A stretch of 64,000 nt of DNA from JAUILH01 sp965230535. Lineage in GTDB: Bacteria; Bacteroidota; Bacteroidia; Flavobacteriales_D; JAUILH01. The position numbers were made by a program, and so were the translations under genes. The stretch covers positions 1,488,001 through 1,552,000 of the forward strand of contig OZ246009.1 of NCBI GenBank assembly GCA_965230535.1. The letters are read 5' to 3'. The notes beneath the pieces were generated by a model that was given only the letters and a program-made list of their open reading frames with translations, searched no databases and was not told where the DNA came from. Positions 44,643 to 52,986 of this stretch are shown piece by piece (the stretch's first letter is position 1; each line of letters opens with the position of its first letter).

Positions 44643-45598
44643 TCTTTAGTCCAGATACGTGTGTTTAGATCTAAATCCTCAACAATGTTGATGGCCAGAA
44701 CCAGATAGGTGAAGTATTTTTCTACTAAGGAAAACTTCTTCATAGAGCTCCAAATAGGTGGCTCAAACAGATTACCTCTCACCTTAATGGCAATATTTAC
44801 CTGAGAATTCACGAATGACAGGGAAATGGTGCCCGCCTTTTTCTTCAAGGCCATAATATCTTCCATGAGTTTGGGAGATAGAATATATCTGGCTTCTACT
44901 TGATCAGTTCCATATACCACAAAGGCTTTTTCAAAAACCGGATCTTCCAATTTGACCAATTGTGGCCTTGAAAAGTTGGCTTTTTGCATCATTTTACCTA
45001 GACTGCCGAACCACTTTTCGGCCAAATCCGGCAGGACATAAGTCTTCCCCTTAAAGTTTTTATTGAAATCTGCTACAAGGAAGATCCCTTTGAAAATGGT
45101 GTGCCATTGTGAATTGCCATCTTTATCTCTGGTTTCATATTCAGAATGAACTTCACTGAATTTGACAAACGTGCTGTCCAACTTCCCTTCAACCAAATCA
45201 TCACCATTATATCTATCCACGCCCTGGGTAAATATGCCACTTGTCTGGTAGTCGCTTTGAGAAATGCATGAAGTAGGGTGGTAGCTCAGGTCCTGACTAA
45301 TAAAGGAGATCATAGGTCTGATTAATCCTTCTTTGTATGAGACCCTTATTCGTTTAATCTTGTTGTTGATGGTTACGCCCATAATCAAAGCAAAAATGAT
45401 CCATGATACCAGACATACTATGGCAGGAATAGAATTCCCTATAACGAACAAATAAACCGTTCCACCAATCATTCCAAGAGAACATAAAATTGTGATTAGA
45501 ATTAAACGGAGAACCTTCTTTCTGGGAATTTCAAGTTTATCCAGCTCATCACTTAAATCCTCTTCAAAATAATGCTTAAACTCTTCAATGGTTTTCAT
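44639..45598 (-). CDS. DUF3137 membrane protein (first copy)
   Basis: The 319-residue protein has the same layout as its downstream paralogue: a helical N-terminal part (FKHYFEEDLSDELDKLEIPR), two membrane helices (about 30-75), and the C-terminal DUF3137 domain with GVDRYNGDDLVEG, KGIFLVADFNKNFKGKTYV and EDPVFEKAFVVYGTDQVEARY. It follows lemA with one base between and overlaps the second copy. The three genes are one operon, probably making a membrane complex with LemA. Confidence 0.87.
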   Translation of the reverse strand: MKTIEEFKHYFEEDLSDELDKLEIPRKKVLRLILITILCSLGMIGGTVYLFVIGNSIPAIVCLVSWIIFALIMGVTINNKIKRIRVSYKEGLIRPMISFISQDLSYHPTSCISQSDYQTSGIFTQGVDRYNGDDLVEGKLDSTFVKFSEVHSEYETRDKDGNSQWHTIFKGIFLVADFNKNFKGKTYVLPDLAEKWFGSLGKMMQKANFSRPQLVKLEDPVFEKAFVVYGTDQVEARYILSPKLMEDIMALKKKAGTISLSFVNSQVNIAIKVRGNLFEPPIWSSMKKFSLVEKYFTYLVLAINIVEDLDLNTRIWTKE

Positions 45599-45599
45599 G

Positions 45600-46166
45600 T
45601 CAGATGTTTATTTCCGGTGCATTTTCAAAATCCTCTCTGGAAGTTTTCGGAAGTTCAAAGAAAGGCTTGCGTTTAAAATTCATCATACCGGCTAAAATGT
45701 TGCTGGGGAATTTCTCTATATCATTGTTGTAGTCGTTAACAGACGCATTAAAGGCTCTTCTGGCGGCAGACAGTTGCTCCTCCATTTCGGTAATGTTTCT
45801 TTGTAGATTTAGGAAGTTCTCGTTCGCTTTTAAATCTGGATACGATTCAGAAATCCACATCATACGCCCAATGCCTTGCGTAATCTGATTCTCTAGATCA
45901 ACACGTTCGTCAGAGTTCAAACCAACTTGTTTTACCTGATTTCTTAACTCTGTTACCTTTTGAAACAATTCTTTTTCATGAGCTGCATATCCTTGAACCG
46001 TGCTCACCAAACTGGGAATCAGGTCCGCACGTTTTTTCAACATCACATCAATGGTGGCAAAGGAATTATCAACCTGATTTTTCTTTGAGATAAGGCCATT
46101 GTAGATGCCAATGATTGCCAAAACAATCACACCAACAACAATGGCAACAATAACTGTAGGACTCAT
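45600..46166 (-). CDS. lemA: LemA family protein
   Basis: The 188-residue protein has one N-terminal membrane helix (VIVAIVVGVIVLAIIGIYNG) and the LemA helical bundle. Family blocks are SKKNQVDNSFATIDVMLKKR (about 27-46), RADLIPSLVSTVQGYA and YPDLKANENFLNLQ, with PGNILAGMMNFK-like PSNILAGMMNFKRKPFFE near the C-terminus. The role of LemA is not established. The following two DUF3137 genes form an operon with it, a known Bacteroidota arrangement. A degenerate TACTTTCA about 20 bases upstream may be the -7 element. Confidence 0.92.
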   Translation of the reverse strand: MSPTVIVAIVVGVIVLAIIGIYNGLISKKNQVDNSFATIDVMLKKRADLIPSLVSTVQGYAAHEKELFQKVTELRNQVKQVGLNSDERVDLENQITQGIGRMMWISESYPDLKANENFLNLQRNITEMEEQLSAARRAFNASVNDYNNDIEKFPSNILAGMMNFKRKPFFELPKTSREDFENAPEINI

Positions 46167-46209
46167 AATTTAGTTCTTTTTAAGACCTATGAAAGTAAGC
46201 TTTTTGTTT

Positions 46210-46860
46210 CTAAATCTCGTCTCCGAAACCAATTTGGATCAAAATTTCCTTGAATTCGCTTAGCATAATGGCTGTTGCTCCCCAAACTACCTTCCCGTTA
46301 ATATCAAAATAGGGCGTTTTAATCTTAAATCCATTGGCAAAGACAATGTCTTTTTCCTTAATGCTGTGTTCGCTTAACAGATCAACAATGGGGTATTCAA
46401 TAATCTCATCCACCTCAGAATTTTGTTTGATGAAATTGGGGTTTTCTTCTGTGATGCCCACAAATGGTTTCACAAGAAAATTGCTGGGAGGAATGTATAC
46501 TTCCGTGAGCTCACTGATAAGCGAAATCTGATGTTGCGGAATGCCAATTTCTTCTTCAGTCTCTCTCAAAGCAGTGTGCGCAAAATCCTTATCCGTTTCT
46601 TCTTGCTTTCCGCCCGGAAAACTCATTTGAGCAGAGTGCACTCCTTGGTATGAGGGACGCTGAATAAGTGCATTGTGCCAAATGCCGTCTTTTGGATATA
46701 ATAATATCATCACCGCAGATAACTTAGGATCAAACCCTGTGTACTCTTTGGCCCTGGAGGTTCTTACCCTTGATTTTGGCGCCATTTTCATATGAGCAGC
46801 TTCACCAGGGAGCTCATTTGTTCTCACAAAATGACTGATTTTTTGTGGTAAATCTTTCAC
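46210..46860 (-). CDS. Nudix hydrolase, CoA pyrophosphatase type (NudL-like)
   Basis: This 216-residue enzyme has the Nudix box GGKQEETDKDFAHTALRETE (about 81-100) with the REx2EE Mg-binding residues intact. Just before it, LIQRPSYQGVHSAQMSFPGG matches the UPF0035 motif of CoA-cleaving Nudix proteins, predicting hydrolysis of coenzyme A to phosphopantetheine and 3',5'-ADP. The start is GTG at 46860; no closer ATG is in frame near the N-terminus. The predicted transcript begins on that G. It is divergent from the 135-residue gene. Confidence 0.9.
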   Translation of the reverse strand: MKDLPQKISHFVRTNELPGEAAHMKMAPKSRVRTSRAKEYTGFDPKLSAVMILLYPKDGIWHNALIQRPSYQGVHSAQMSFPGGKQEETDKDFAHTALRETEEEIGIPQHQISLISELTEVYIPPSNFLVKPFVGITEENPNFIKQNSEVDEIIEYPIVDLLSEHSIKEKDIVFANGFKIKTPYFDINGKVVWGATAIMLSEFKEILIQIGFGDEI

Positions 46861-46864
46861 AATT

Positions 46865-46872
46865 TAAAGGTA
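46865..46872 (-). promoter_or_regulatory. -7 element (TACCTTTA) giving a predicted leaderless mRNA with GTG start
   Basis: One mismatch from TAnnTTTG, followed by AATT and GTG at 46860 on the minus strand. Confidence 0.4.
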
Positions 46873-46924
46873 AGGAATAAAGTAATTTTATCAATATCTT
46901 GCAGGTTAATTAAAAGTTCTAAAA

Positions 46925-47332
46925 ATGGATAAAAAGTATGAAGTGATCCCCGGAACAGGAATAGGGGATGTGGAGTTGGGAATGTCTACTCAACAAGTGA
47001 ATGAAGTTTTGGGTTTGCCTAACAGAATTGGGCAGGACGACACTTTTGAAGATGAGTTGGAAACCATTTATAATTACTATGAACCCAAAATGTCGTGCTA
47101 CTTTTATTCCTCAGAGAACAATGAATTAGGAACGATTGTATTTAGAAGTACATTGTTTCATTATGAGGGGGAATCCATTATTGGCATGGAGCCAAAAGCA
47201 GCAATGGATTTGTTGGGTGGTAGTTGGACTACAGATGATGATGGTTCGTTCTACACGCATCAAAATGAAGAAGGTGTTACCATCATTGAAGAGGATGGTC
47301 TGGTGCACGAAATAGAACTGGCAAGACCTTAA
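46925..47332 (+). CDS. hypothetical acidic protein, 135 residues
   Basis: A small acidic soluble protein. It begins with a block typical of SmpA/BamE-like or DUF4309-like segments (GTGIGDVELGMSTQQVNEVLG, shown by VELGMSTQQVNEVLGLPNRI at about 18-37), followed by short beta strands. It has no signal peptide. TATCTTG at 46895-46901 may be its -7 element, leaving about 20 bases of leader. Function is unknown. It is followed after 18 bases by a DUF3592-like membrane protein. Confidence 0.72.
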   Translation: MDKKYEVIPGTGIGDVELGMSTQQVNEVLGLPNRIGQDDTFEDELETIYNYYEPKMSCYFYSSENNELGTIVFRSTLFHYEGESIIGMEPKAAMDLLGGSWTTDDDGSFYTHQNEEGVTIIEEDGLVHEIELARP

Positions 47333-47350
47333 GATAAATTTACACTGCTC

Positions 47351-48148
47351 ATGAAACCAAGAGAAGTCAGTTTTAAGTCTAAGTTCGAAACCTTCAAGCA
47401 TAAACCGGCTCTTGCAATCATTGGAATTGTGTTGCTGGGAATTGGTTTGTTGTCGGTTATTCCCATACTCATAATTGGAGACGTTTTGACCAATCTGGAA
47501 CCAAAAGTTGATTATGAAGATGTTTACGAAAATGGGACTGTCACCGAAGGCGTGATTGTGGAAATTTCTACAAACACAAGTGTCACAATTAATAATCAAA
47601 ACCCGATTGTCATCACTTTCGAGTATGATGTAGAAGGGCGAATGAGGAGAAGTGAAACAGAGACTCTGGATGCAAATTTGGCATTCAATTACAGAGTTGG
47701 AGATAGAGTAGAAGTCCGTTACAAAGGAAAAGATGCCATTATTGTTGGAATAAAATCATATGGTTTACCTGGATTTGTGAAGAGCATGCTCCAGACGATC
47801 TACTATATGCCGTGGGTCCTTATAGCAGGAGCATTCATATTGTTTTTTATCGCTTGGCTGTACGCTCGAAAGGTCATCAGTTTGTATAAATATGGGCGTG
47901 TAGAAGAAGCAGAATTGATTTCTTCTGCCCCTAAATCCGGATCACATAAGTTTTTAAAGGTGTTCTACAAATTTGAAACAAAAGACGGCAGACAACAGCT
48001 GGGAGAGTGTATTACCTTTAAGTCACCTGCACTTACGGACAAACAAAAAAGTGACAAGGTGAAAGTGTTTGTTTCAGAAAACGATACCAACTCCTGTGTG
48101 GTGCCTGAGATTGAATCGTACAGAAACAACTGGGGAATAGAAGTGTGA
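47351..48148 (+). CDS. DUF3592-like membrane protein
   Basis: This 265-residue protein has two membrane helices (about 18-42 and 150-173). The loop between contains a beta domain with TVTEGVIVEISTNTSVTINN and FEYDVEGRMRRSET, the DUF3592 pattern of short strands between two helices. A second similar domain follows helix 2 (GRVEEAELISSAPKSGSHKF). No catalytic residues are apparent. Function is unknown. Confidence 0.72.
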   Translation: MKPREVSFKSKFETFKHKPALAIIGIVLLGIGLLSVIPILIIGDVLTNLEPKVDYEDVYENGTVTEGVIVEISTNTSVTINNQNPIVITFEYDVEGRMRRSETETLDANLAFNYRVGDRVEVRYKGKDAIIVGIKSYGLPGFVKSMLQTIYYMPWVLIAGAFILFFIAWLYARKVISLYKYGRVEEAELISSAPKSGSHKFLKVFYKFETKDGRQQLGECITFKSPALTDKQKSDKVKVFVSENDTNSCVVPEIESYRNNWGIEV

Positions 48149-48208
48149 GGATTCAATTGATTGATTTCTAATTCGTAACAATATATTTTGAAAAAAAACA
48201 ATGTTGTT

Positions 48209-48235
48209 TGTCCTATTCAGAAACCATCGATCGTC
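48209..48235 (+). promoter_or_regulatory. candidate ECF42-type promoter before the DGPF/sigma pair
   Basis: TGTC at 48209-48212 is separated by 15 bases from CGATCGTC at 48228-48235. ECF42 sigma factors are reported to recognise a TGTCGA-like -35 and a CGA/CGTC-like -10. The -35 here is TGTCCT, so the match is partial. The ATG lies 38 bases after the -10. Self-regulation of the operon is inferred. Confidence 0.35.
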
Positions 48236-48273
48236 ATAAGGGCAAAATCAAATATTAACCATTTAAATTTTTA

Positions 48274-48618
48274 ATGATGAAACAATTTATGATGATTTTC
48301 AGAAGCGATAAAGACGCTCCAAAACCAGATCCAAAAGACTTACCAGCTATCATTGAAGCATGGCAAAACTGGTCAGGTGGAATTGCGGCTCAGGGGAAAT
48401 TTGTAGCCACAGATGCGCTTGGATTCGAAGGGAAATTAATTAAGCCTTCTGGTGTTATGACTGACGGACCTTACGCTGAAGTTAAAGAAGTTGTAGGTGG
48501 GTATGCCATTGTTAAAGCAGATAACCTGGAAGACGCCATTAAATTGACCGAAGGCTGTCCTATGTTTGATGCCGGAGGAACAGTTGAGGTCAGAGACGTC
48601 ATGGTCTTTGATGTGTAA
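48274..48618 (+). CDS. YciI/DGPF family protein
   Basis: A 114-residue protein of the YCII-related family, with the DGPF motif in VMTDGPYAEVKEVVGGYAIV (about 61-80) and the C-terminal block EVRDVMVFDV. DGPF proteins are dimeric alpha/beta-barrel proteins of uncertain enzymatic role that accompany ECF42 sigma factors, as this one does: the sigma gene starts directly after its TAA. ATG ATG at 48274 gives the start; either Met may be used. Confidence 0.92.
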   Translation: MMKQFMMIFRSDKDAPKPDPKDLPAIIEAWQNWSGGIAAQGKFVATDALGFEGKLIKPSGVMTDGPYAEVKEVVGGYAIVKADNLEDAIKLTEGCPMFDAGGTVEVRDVMVFDV

Positions 48619-49845
48619 ATGCCAAATCAAACTTTAATACCGGATTTATTCAGAACGGAGTACAGTAAAATGGTCTCCGTTCTGTGTAAGTCCTTTGGTT
48701 TAAACAATATTGAACTGGCCCAGGATCTGGTAAGCGAAACTTTTCTAAAGGCTTCCGAAACCTGGGGATTAAAAGGCGTTCCTGAAAATCCAAGGGCCTG
48801 GCTCTATGCTGTTGCAAAAAACAGGACCAAAGATCATTTTAAGCGGACAGATCTGTTTAGACAAAAACTCACCCCGGAGATTAAAGCCAATCAACCCACA
48901 CATGTTGTGGAACCGGAATTTTCAGAGGATGAAATTCAGGACAGTCAATTAAAAATGATGTTCGCTGTCTGTAATCCCGTTCTTAATACAGAGTCTCAAA
49001 TAGCATTGGCCTTACGTGTCTTATGTGGATTTGGGATAGATGAAGTAGCCAATGCATTGTTGTCTACCAAATCAACCATCAATAAGCGTTTGTATAGGGC
49101 AAAGGATACTTTGCGGACTCATAAGGTTGAAATGGACCTTCCGGCAAAAGAAGAACTGGACGAACGATTGGAAAACGTGCTGTCCATTCTATATCTATTG
49201 TTCAATGAAGGCTACTATACCACAACTCATAGTGAGAAAGTAAAGAAAGAGTTGTGCTATGAAGCTATGCGCTTACTGCACATTCTTACCGAATCTGAAA
49301 ATTGGTCCCTACCACAATGCTATGCACTCATGGCACTTTTTTGCTTCCATGCTTCTCGTTTTGATGCCAGGACAAATGAACTGGGAGAACTGGTGCTTTA
49401 TGAGGACCAGGATAAAAGCAAGTGGGAACATGAGTTAATCTTGCAAGGTGAAATATACCTACGTCAGTCAGCCAAAGGAAATAACATGTATAAATACCAC
49501 CTGGAGGCCATGATAGCTTATTGGCATACAAGAACCAATGTGGTTGACTCAAAAAAATGGAACAATATTCTAAGATTGTATAACCGATTACTTCAGATCG
49601 AATACTCTGCTTCTGCGGCTCTCAACAGAACATATGCACTCTATCGTGTACAAGGCCAGAAAGTGGCTCTAAAAGAAGCCCTTAAAATCAAATTACAGGA
49701 CAACCATTTGTATCATTCGCTTCTGGCCGAATTGTATTCTGAAAGCAATCCTGAAAAACAAAAACAACATCTCGAAAAATCCTTGCTGTTAGCCAAAAGT
49801 GAGCAGGACATAAACTTGATTAAACGCAAGCTTGATAGAATCTAA
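48619..49845 (+). CDS. ECF42-type RNA polymerase sigma factor with long C-terminal domain
   Basis: The 408-residue sigma factor has region 2 (about 10-75, AQDLVSETFLKASETW and RAWLYAVAKNRTKDHFKR) and region 4 (about 110-175, ALRVLCGFGIDEVANALLS and STINKRLYRAKDTL). A C-terminal extension of about 225 residues is helical and TPR-like (LSILYLLFNEGYYTT, NRTYALYRVQGQKVALKEAL). This extension and the preceding DGPF gene define the ECF42 group, which works without a classical anti-sigma factor. The target is probably this operon itself. Confidence 0.93.
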   Translation: MPNQTLIPDLFRTEYSKMVSVLCKSFGLNNIELAQDLVSETFLKASETWGLKGVPENPRAWLYAVAKNRTKDHFKRTDLFRQKLTPEIKANQPTHVVEPEFSEDEIQDSQLKMMFAVCNPVLNTESQIALALRVLCGFGIDEVANALLSTKSTINKRLYRAKDTLRTHKVEMDLPAKEELDERLENVLSILYLLFNEGYYTTTHSEKVKKELCYEAMRLLHILTESENWSLPQCYALMALFCFHASRFDARTNELGELVLYEDQDKSKWEHELILQGEIYLRQSAKGNNMYKYHLEAMIAYWHTRTNVVDSKKWNNILRLYNRLLQIEYSASAALNRTYALYRVQGQKVALKEALKIKLQDNHLYHSLLAELYSESNPEKQKQHLEKSLLLAKSEQDINLIKRKLDRI

Positions 49846-49850
49846 TTGCC

Positions 49851-49858
49851 TATCTTTA
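49851..49858 (+). promoter_or_regulatory. possible -7 element (TATCTTTA) before the 339-residue membrane protein
   Basis: One mismatch from TAnnTTTG. Five bases then lead to ATG at 49864, so the transcript would start at or one base before the start codon. Confidence 0.35.
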
Positions 49859-49863
49859 TAGGT

Positions 49864-50883
49864 ATGATTTTACAACAGAAAACGCGTCCTGCAAATTATT
49901 GGTTAATCTTTGGAATTCCGGCTTTTTTAATTCTGTTGACATGCTCGTTAACTTTAATAGATGGGCCCGAATCAAAATCTCCTTCGTTTGCATTTGCCCT
50001 GGTTGCAGATCTGCTTTTGACTGTCCCTTTGGTCTACTTTCTACTCATTAGAAAAACGAAAATTCCTTACACAACGGTGGTGCCTATGATGGTACTTGGA
50101 CTTTTGATTGGAACTCAGGTTTTGCCAGCCGAATCACAGACCTATCTAAACTCTTTTAAGTCCTATTTTTTACCCGTTATTGAACTCACTGTTCTCTCAT
50201 TTATCTTTATAAAAGTTCGGAAGGTTAGAAGAGCCGTCCGCGAGACTCAATATGCACATTCCGATTTTTTTACATCAGTTAAGGAGGCTTGTACCGGTAT
50301 AGTGCCTCCAAAAATGGTATATCCTATTGCCATGGAGGTTGCAATTATATACTATGGTATCTGGACCTGGAGAAAAAAGCCTGTTTCAAAGAATGAATTC
50401 ACCTACCATAAAAAAAGTGGTTTGGTAGCATTGCTGTGCGCTTTAATTATGGTGGTCGCTGTAGAAACCGTTGTGCTCCATATCCTTTTGGAAGATGTGA
50501 GTAATGTTTTGGCATGGATTATTACGGCCTTAAGTATTTATACCGGCTTACAGTTGCTGGGAATGGTCAAGTCAATGCCAAGAAGATATATGCAGATTCA
50601 GGAAGATGGTGTTTTCTTACCACAGGGTGTCATGGGAGAAGCTTTCATCCCATATGATCAAATAGAATCGCTTGAGTTCAGCTGGCAGGATTTTGAAGAT
50701 ACAGATGACCTTAGGCGTTTGTCTCCATTGGGTGGAATGGCCAGACATAATGTAATTTTGCACTGTCACGTTCCACAGACAATACACGGTTTGTATGGGA
50801 TTAAAAAAACAGCTAAATCTCTGGCCTTGTTTGTGGATGATAAGCAGGCTTTCAAAGCTGCTATAGACCAAAGAATCGCTTAG
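49864..50883 (+). CDS. membrane protein with C-terminal PH-like domain, unknown function
   Basis: This 339-residue protein has about six hydrophobic helices (first ANYWLIFGIPAFLILLTC, last near residue 230), followed by a soluble C-terminal domain of about 95 residues. Strands there (YMQIQEDGVFLPQGVM, IPYDQIESLEFSWQDF) resemble a bacterial PH-like domain. ATG at 49864 is favoured over the TTG at 49846, which overlaps the promoter-like element. The next gene also encodes a small membrane protein of PH/YcxB type, four bases later, so the pair may function together. Confidence 0.72.
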   Translation: MILQQKTRPANYWLIFGIPAFLILLTCSLTLIDGPESKSPSFAFALVADLLLTVPLVYFLLIRKTKIPYTTVVPMMVLGLLIGTQVLPAESQTYLNSFKSYFLPVIELTVLSFIFIKVRKVRRAVRETQYAHSDFFTSVKEACTGIVPPKMVYPIAMEVAIIYYGIWTWRKKPVSKNEFTYHKKSGLVALLCALIMVVAVETVVLHILLEDVSNVLAWIITALSIYTGLQLLGMVKSMPRRYMQIQEDGVFLPQGVMGEAFIPYDQIESLEFSWQDFEDTDDLRRLSPLGGMARHNVILHCHVPQTIHGLYGIKKTAKSLALFVDDKQAFKAAIDQRIA

Positions 50884-50887
50884 AGAC

Positions 50888-51427
50888 ATGAAACTCGAAT
50901 TTGTCCTTGAGAAAGAGCATTTCATTGAGATGCAGCTGTACACTTCCGATCAGACTCAGCTTAATGTCAATCAGATTAAGCGTGGACGTTGGAGCTTGCT
51001 GATAATGATGGTTGCATTGGGATTCATTACTTCCAGAGTCCTGGACGACATCATTCCGGCAGTGGTGTTTGGTGTGATGGGAATTTACCTTTTGATAACC
51101 TACCCTAGAAGTTATAGAAAAAGAGTCTATAAAAACGTATTGTCGTATACCGATGAACAGTATAAGTATCTGTTTGATCAAAAGACAGAATGTTATCTGG
51201 AAAATGGAAAAATTCGTTTCAGAGACGACATGGTAGAAGAGATTATTCAGGTAGAAGAATTTGAATATCTCACCGAATTAAAAGACATTTATCTACTTAA
51301 AATGAAACGGGGTAAAGTTGAAATCATCCCGAAGGCGTGCATTACAGATCAGGATGCGTTTAAGCAGATGTTAATTGATATGAACATCTATTATGTAGAC
51401 GATACAGATTGGAAGTGGCGTAAATAG
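50888..51427 (+). CDS. YcxB-like membrane protein
   Basis: The 179-residue protein has a short N-terminal cytoplasmic part, two closely spaced helices (about 35-75, WSLLIMMVALGFITS and IPAVVFGVMGIYLLI) and a C-terminal beta domain (KIRFRDDMVEEIIQVEEFEY, IYLLKMKRGKVEIIPKACIT). This is the layout of YcxB-like proteins of unknown role. It follows the 339-residue membrane protein with four bases between. Confidence 0.75.
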   Translation: MKLEFVLEKEHFIEMQLYTSDQTQLNVNQIKRGRWSLLIMMVALGFITSRVLDDIIPAVVFGVMGIYLLITYPRSYRKRVYKNVLSYTDEQYKYLFDQKTECYLENGKIRFRDDMVEEIIQVEEFEYLTELKDIYLLKMKRGKVEIIPKACITDQDAFKQMLIDMNIYYVDDTDWKWRK

Positions 51428-51438
51428 TATCACATAAA

Positions 51439-51981
51439 ATGAAACCATACATATTTACATCTGAGAGATTGGGGTTTAGAACATGGACTGACACTGATCG
51501 TGAGCCGTTTTTTGAAATGTGTAATGATTCTGAAGTGATGGAATTTTTCCCAAAACTTATGAGTAGGGAAGAACTGGATGAGTTCATGGTGAAGATTAAG
51601 GCTCAATACGACGACCATGGTATTTGTTTTTATGCAACGGATTTATTGGAGACGGGAGAGTTTTGCGGATTTATTGGTTTAATTAAAACCCCATTTAAAT
51701 CACATTTTACACCCAGTATCGAAATAGGTTGGCGATTAAAACGCTCAGTATGGAATCAGGGCTTGGCAACTGAAGGCGCTTTGGCTTCATTGAAACATGG
51801 CTTTGAAGAACTTGGATTTGATGAGATCGTATCTTTTACTCCGGAGTTGAACAAAAAGTCGGAAAAAGTGATGCAAAAAATAGGAATGAATAAAATTGGA
51901 GAATTTGGACATCCATCTATTCAGAAGGATCACAGACTTTACAAGCATGTGTTGTATTCAATCAAAAATCCGAAAGCATGA
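51439..51981 (+). CDS. GNAT family N-acetyltransferase (RimJ/RimL type)
   Basis: A 180-residue acetyltransferase. It begins with the family SERLGFRTWTDTDREPFFEM block and has the acetyl-CoA loop in IGWRLKRSVWNQGLATEGAL (about 95-114) and NKKSEKVMQKIGMNKIGEFG in the C-terminal block. The substrate is unknown. The 3' end overlaps the VOC gene by four bases. Confidence 0.9.
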   Translation: MKPYIFTSERLGFRTWTDTDREPFFEMCNDSEVMEFFPKLMSREELDEFMVKIKAQYDDHGICFYATDLLETGEFCGFIGLIKTPFKSHFTPSIEIGWRLKRSVWNQGLATEGALASLKHGFEELGFDEIVSFTPELNKKSEKVMQKIGMNKIGEFGHPSIQKDHRLYKHVLYSIKNPKA

Positions 51982-52355
51982 GACTCAATCAGATAACCAT
52001 ATACTCCAACAAAGTCAGCGAGTCAATACAATTCTATACAGATTTAGGGTTGGAAATGATTGTAGACTCTGCTCCCAGATATGTGCGTTTCGTTTGCCCG
52101 GATCAATCCACGACCTTTTCAATTCATGAGAAAACAGAAACCACAGAGTCACCCGATATTACCTTGTATTTTGAATGTGATGTGGACAAAGAAGTTACCC
52201 GATTGAAGAAATTAAACTATTCATTTGAGCAGGATCCGGTTGATCAAAGGTGGCTTTGGCGAGAAGCCTTATTGAAAGATCCTAACGGCAATTCAATCAT
52301 TCTATACCATGCCGGAGATGCGAGAATTAACCCTCCCTGGAAAATTAAGAAATGA
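51978..52355 (+). CDS. VOC (glyoxalase/bleomycin resistance-like) superfamily protein
   Basis: A 125-residue single-domain VOC protein. RLNQITIYSNKVSESIQFYT (about 2-21) and DPNGNSIILYHAG (about 104-116) are the conserved ends of the fold. Metal-ligand candidates are few: the first strand lacks the usual His, and Glu is absent near the end, so enzymatic activity is doubtful. It overlaps the genes on both sides by four bases. Confidence 0.87.
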   Translation: MRLNQITIYSNKVSESIQFYTDLGLEMIVDSAPRYVRFVCPDQSTTFSIHEKTETTESPDITLYFECDVDKEVTRLKKLNYSFEQDPVDQRWLWREALLKDPNGNSIILYHAGDARINPPWKIKK

Positions 52356-52930
52356 TGGAAGACCTTTTAAAAAGGGTGCGAGCCTGTACCATATGTAAAG
52401 AGTATTTGCCACTGGGCCCAAAACCGGTGCTTAGAGCATCTCCAAACTCAAAAATAGCGGTCATAGGCCAGGCTCCTGGTACTAAGGTCCACGCTTCAGG
52501 AATTCCTTGGGATGATGCCAGTGGTAAACGCCTCCGTCAATGGCTCAACGTTACAAACGAGCAGTTCTATGATGAAGAAATTTTTGCCATAGTTCCAATG
52601 GGCTTCTGTTATCCGGGAAAGGGAAAGACCGGAGATTTACCTCCCAGAAAGGAGTGTGCTCAGGAATGGCACACAGCATTGTTTGAAGCCATGCCCAACA
52701 TAGAACTCTTTCTGTTAATTGGACAATATGCGCAAAAACATTATCTAAATGAGCAGATGAAAAAGAACTTAACGGAAACTGTGAAATCGTATCACGACTA
52801 CCACCCTAAGTTTATTCCATTGCCTCATCCGTCTCCGCGAAATATTTTTTGGTTCAAGAGAAATCAGTGGTTTGAGCTGGATTTGGTGCCATATCTGGAG
52901 AGTCGCGTTAAGGAAATTTTGGACCGATAA
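52352..52930 (+). CDS. uracil-DNA glycosylase family protein with probable Fe-S cluster
   Basis: The 192-residue protein belongs to the UDG superfamily. Motif 1 is IGQAPGTKVHASGIPW (about 38-53) and motif 2 is LPHPSPRN (about 157-164, His159). Four cysteines (12, 15, 86, 102) stand at the spacing of the iron-sulfur cluster of family 4 UDGs. Motif 1 differs from the family 4 GEAPG pattern (Gln for Glu, and no acidic residue three places later). Base excision of uracil or another lesion is expected but the specificity is uncertain. It overlaps the VOC gene by four bases. Confidence 0.87.
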   Translation: MMEDLLKRVRACTICKEYLPLGPKPVLRASPNSKIAVIGQAPGTKVHASGIPWDDASGKRLRQWLNVTNEQFYDEEIFAIVPMGFCYPGKGKTGDLPPRKECAQEWHTALFEAMPNIELFLLIGQYAQKHYLNEQMKKNLTETVKSYHDYHPKFIPLPHPSPRNIFWFKRNQWFELDLVPYLESRVKEILDR

Positions 52931-52986
52931 GAGTCGGATTAAAAAAGTGGCCCGGAATTTGTTAAGTTTTTGTTAAACGCACTGCT

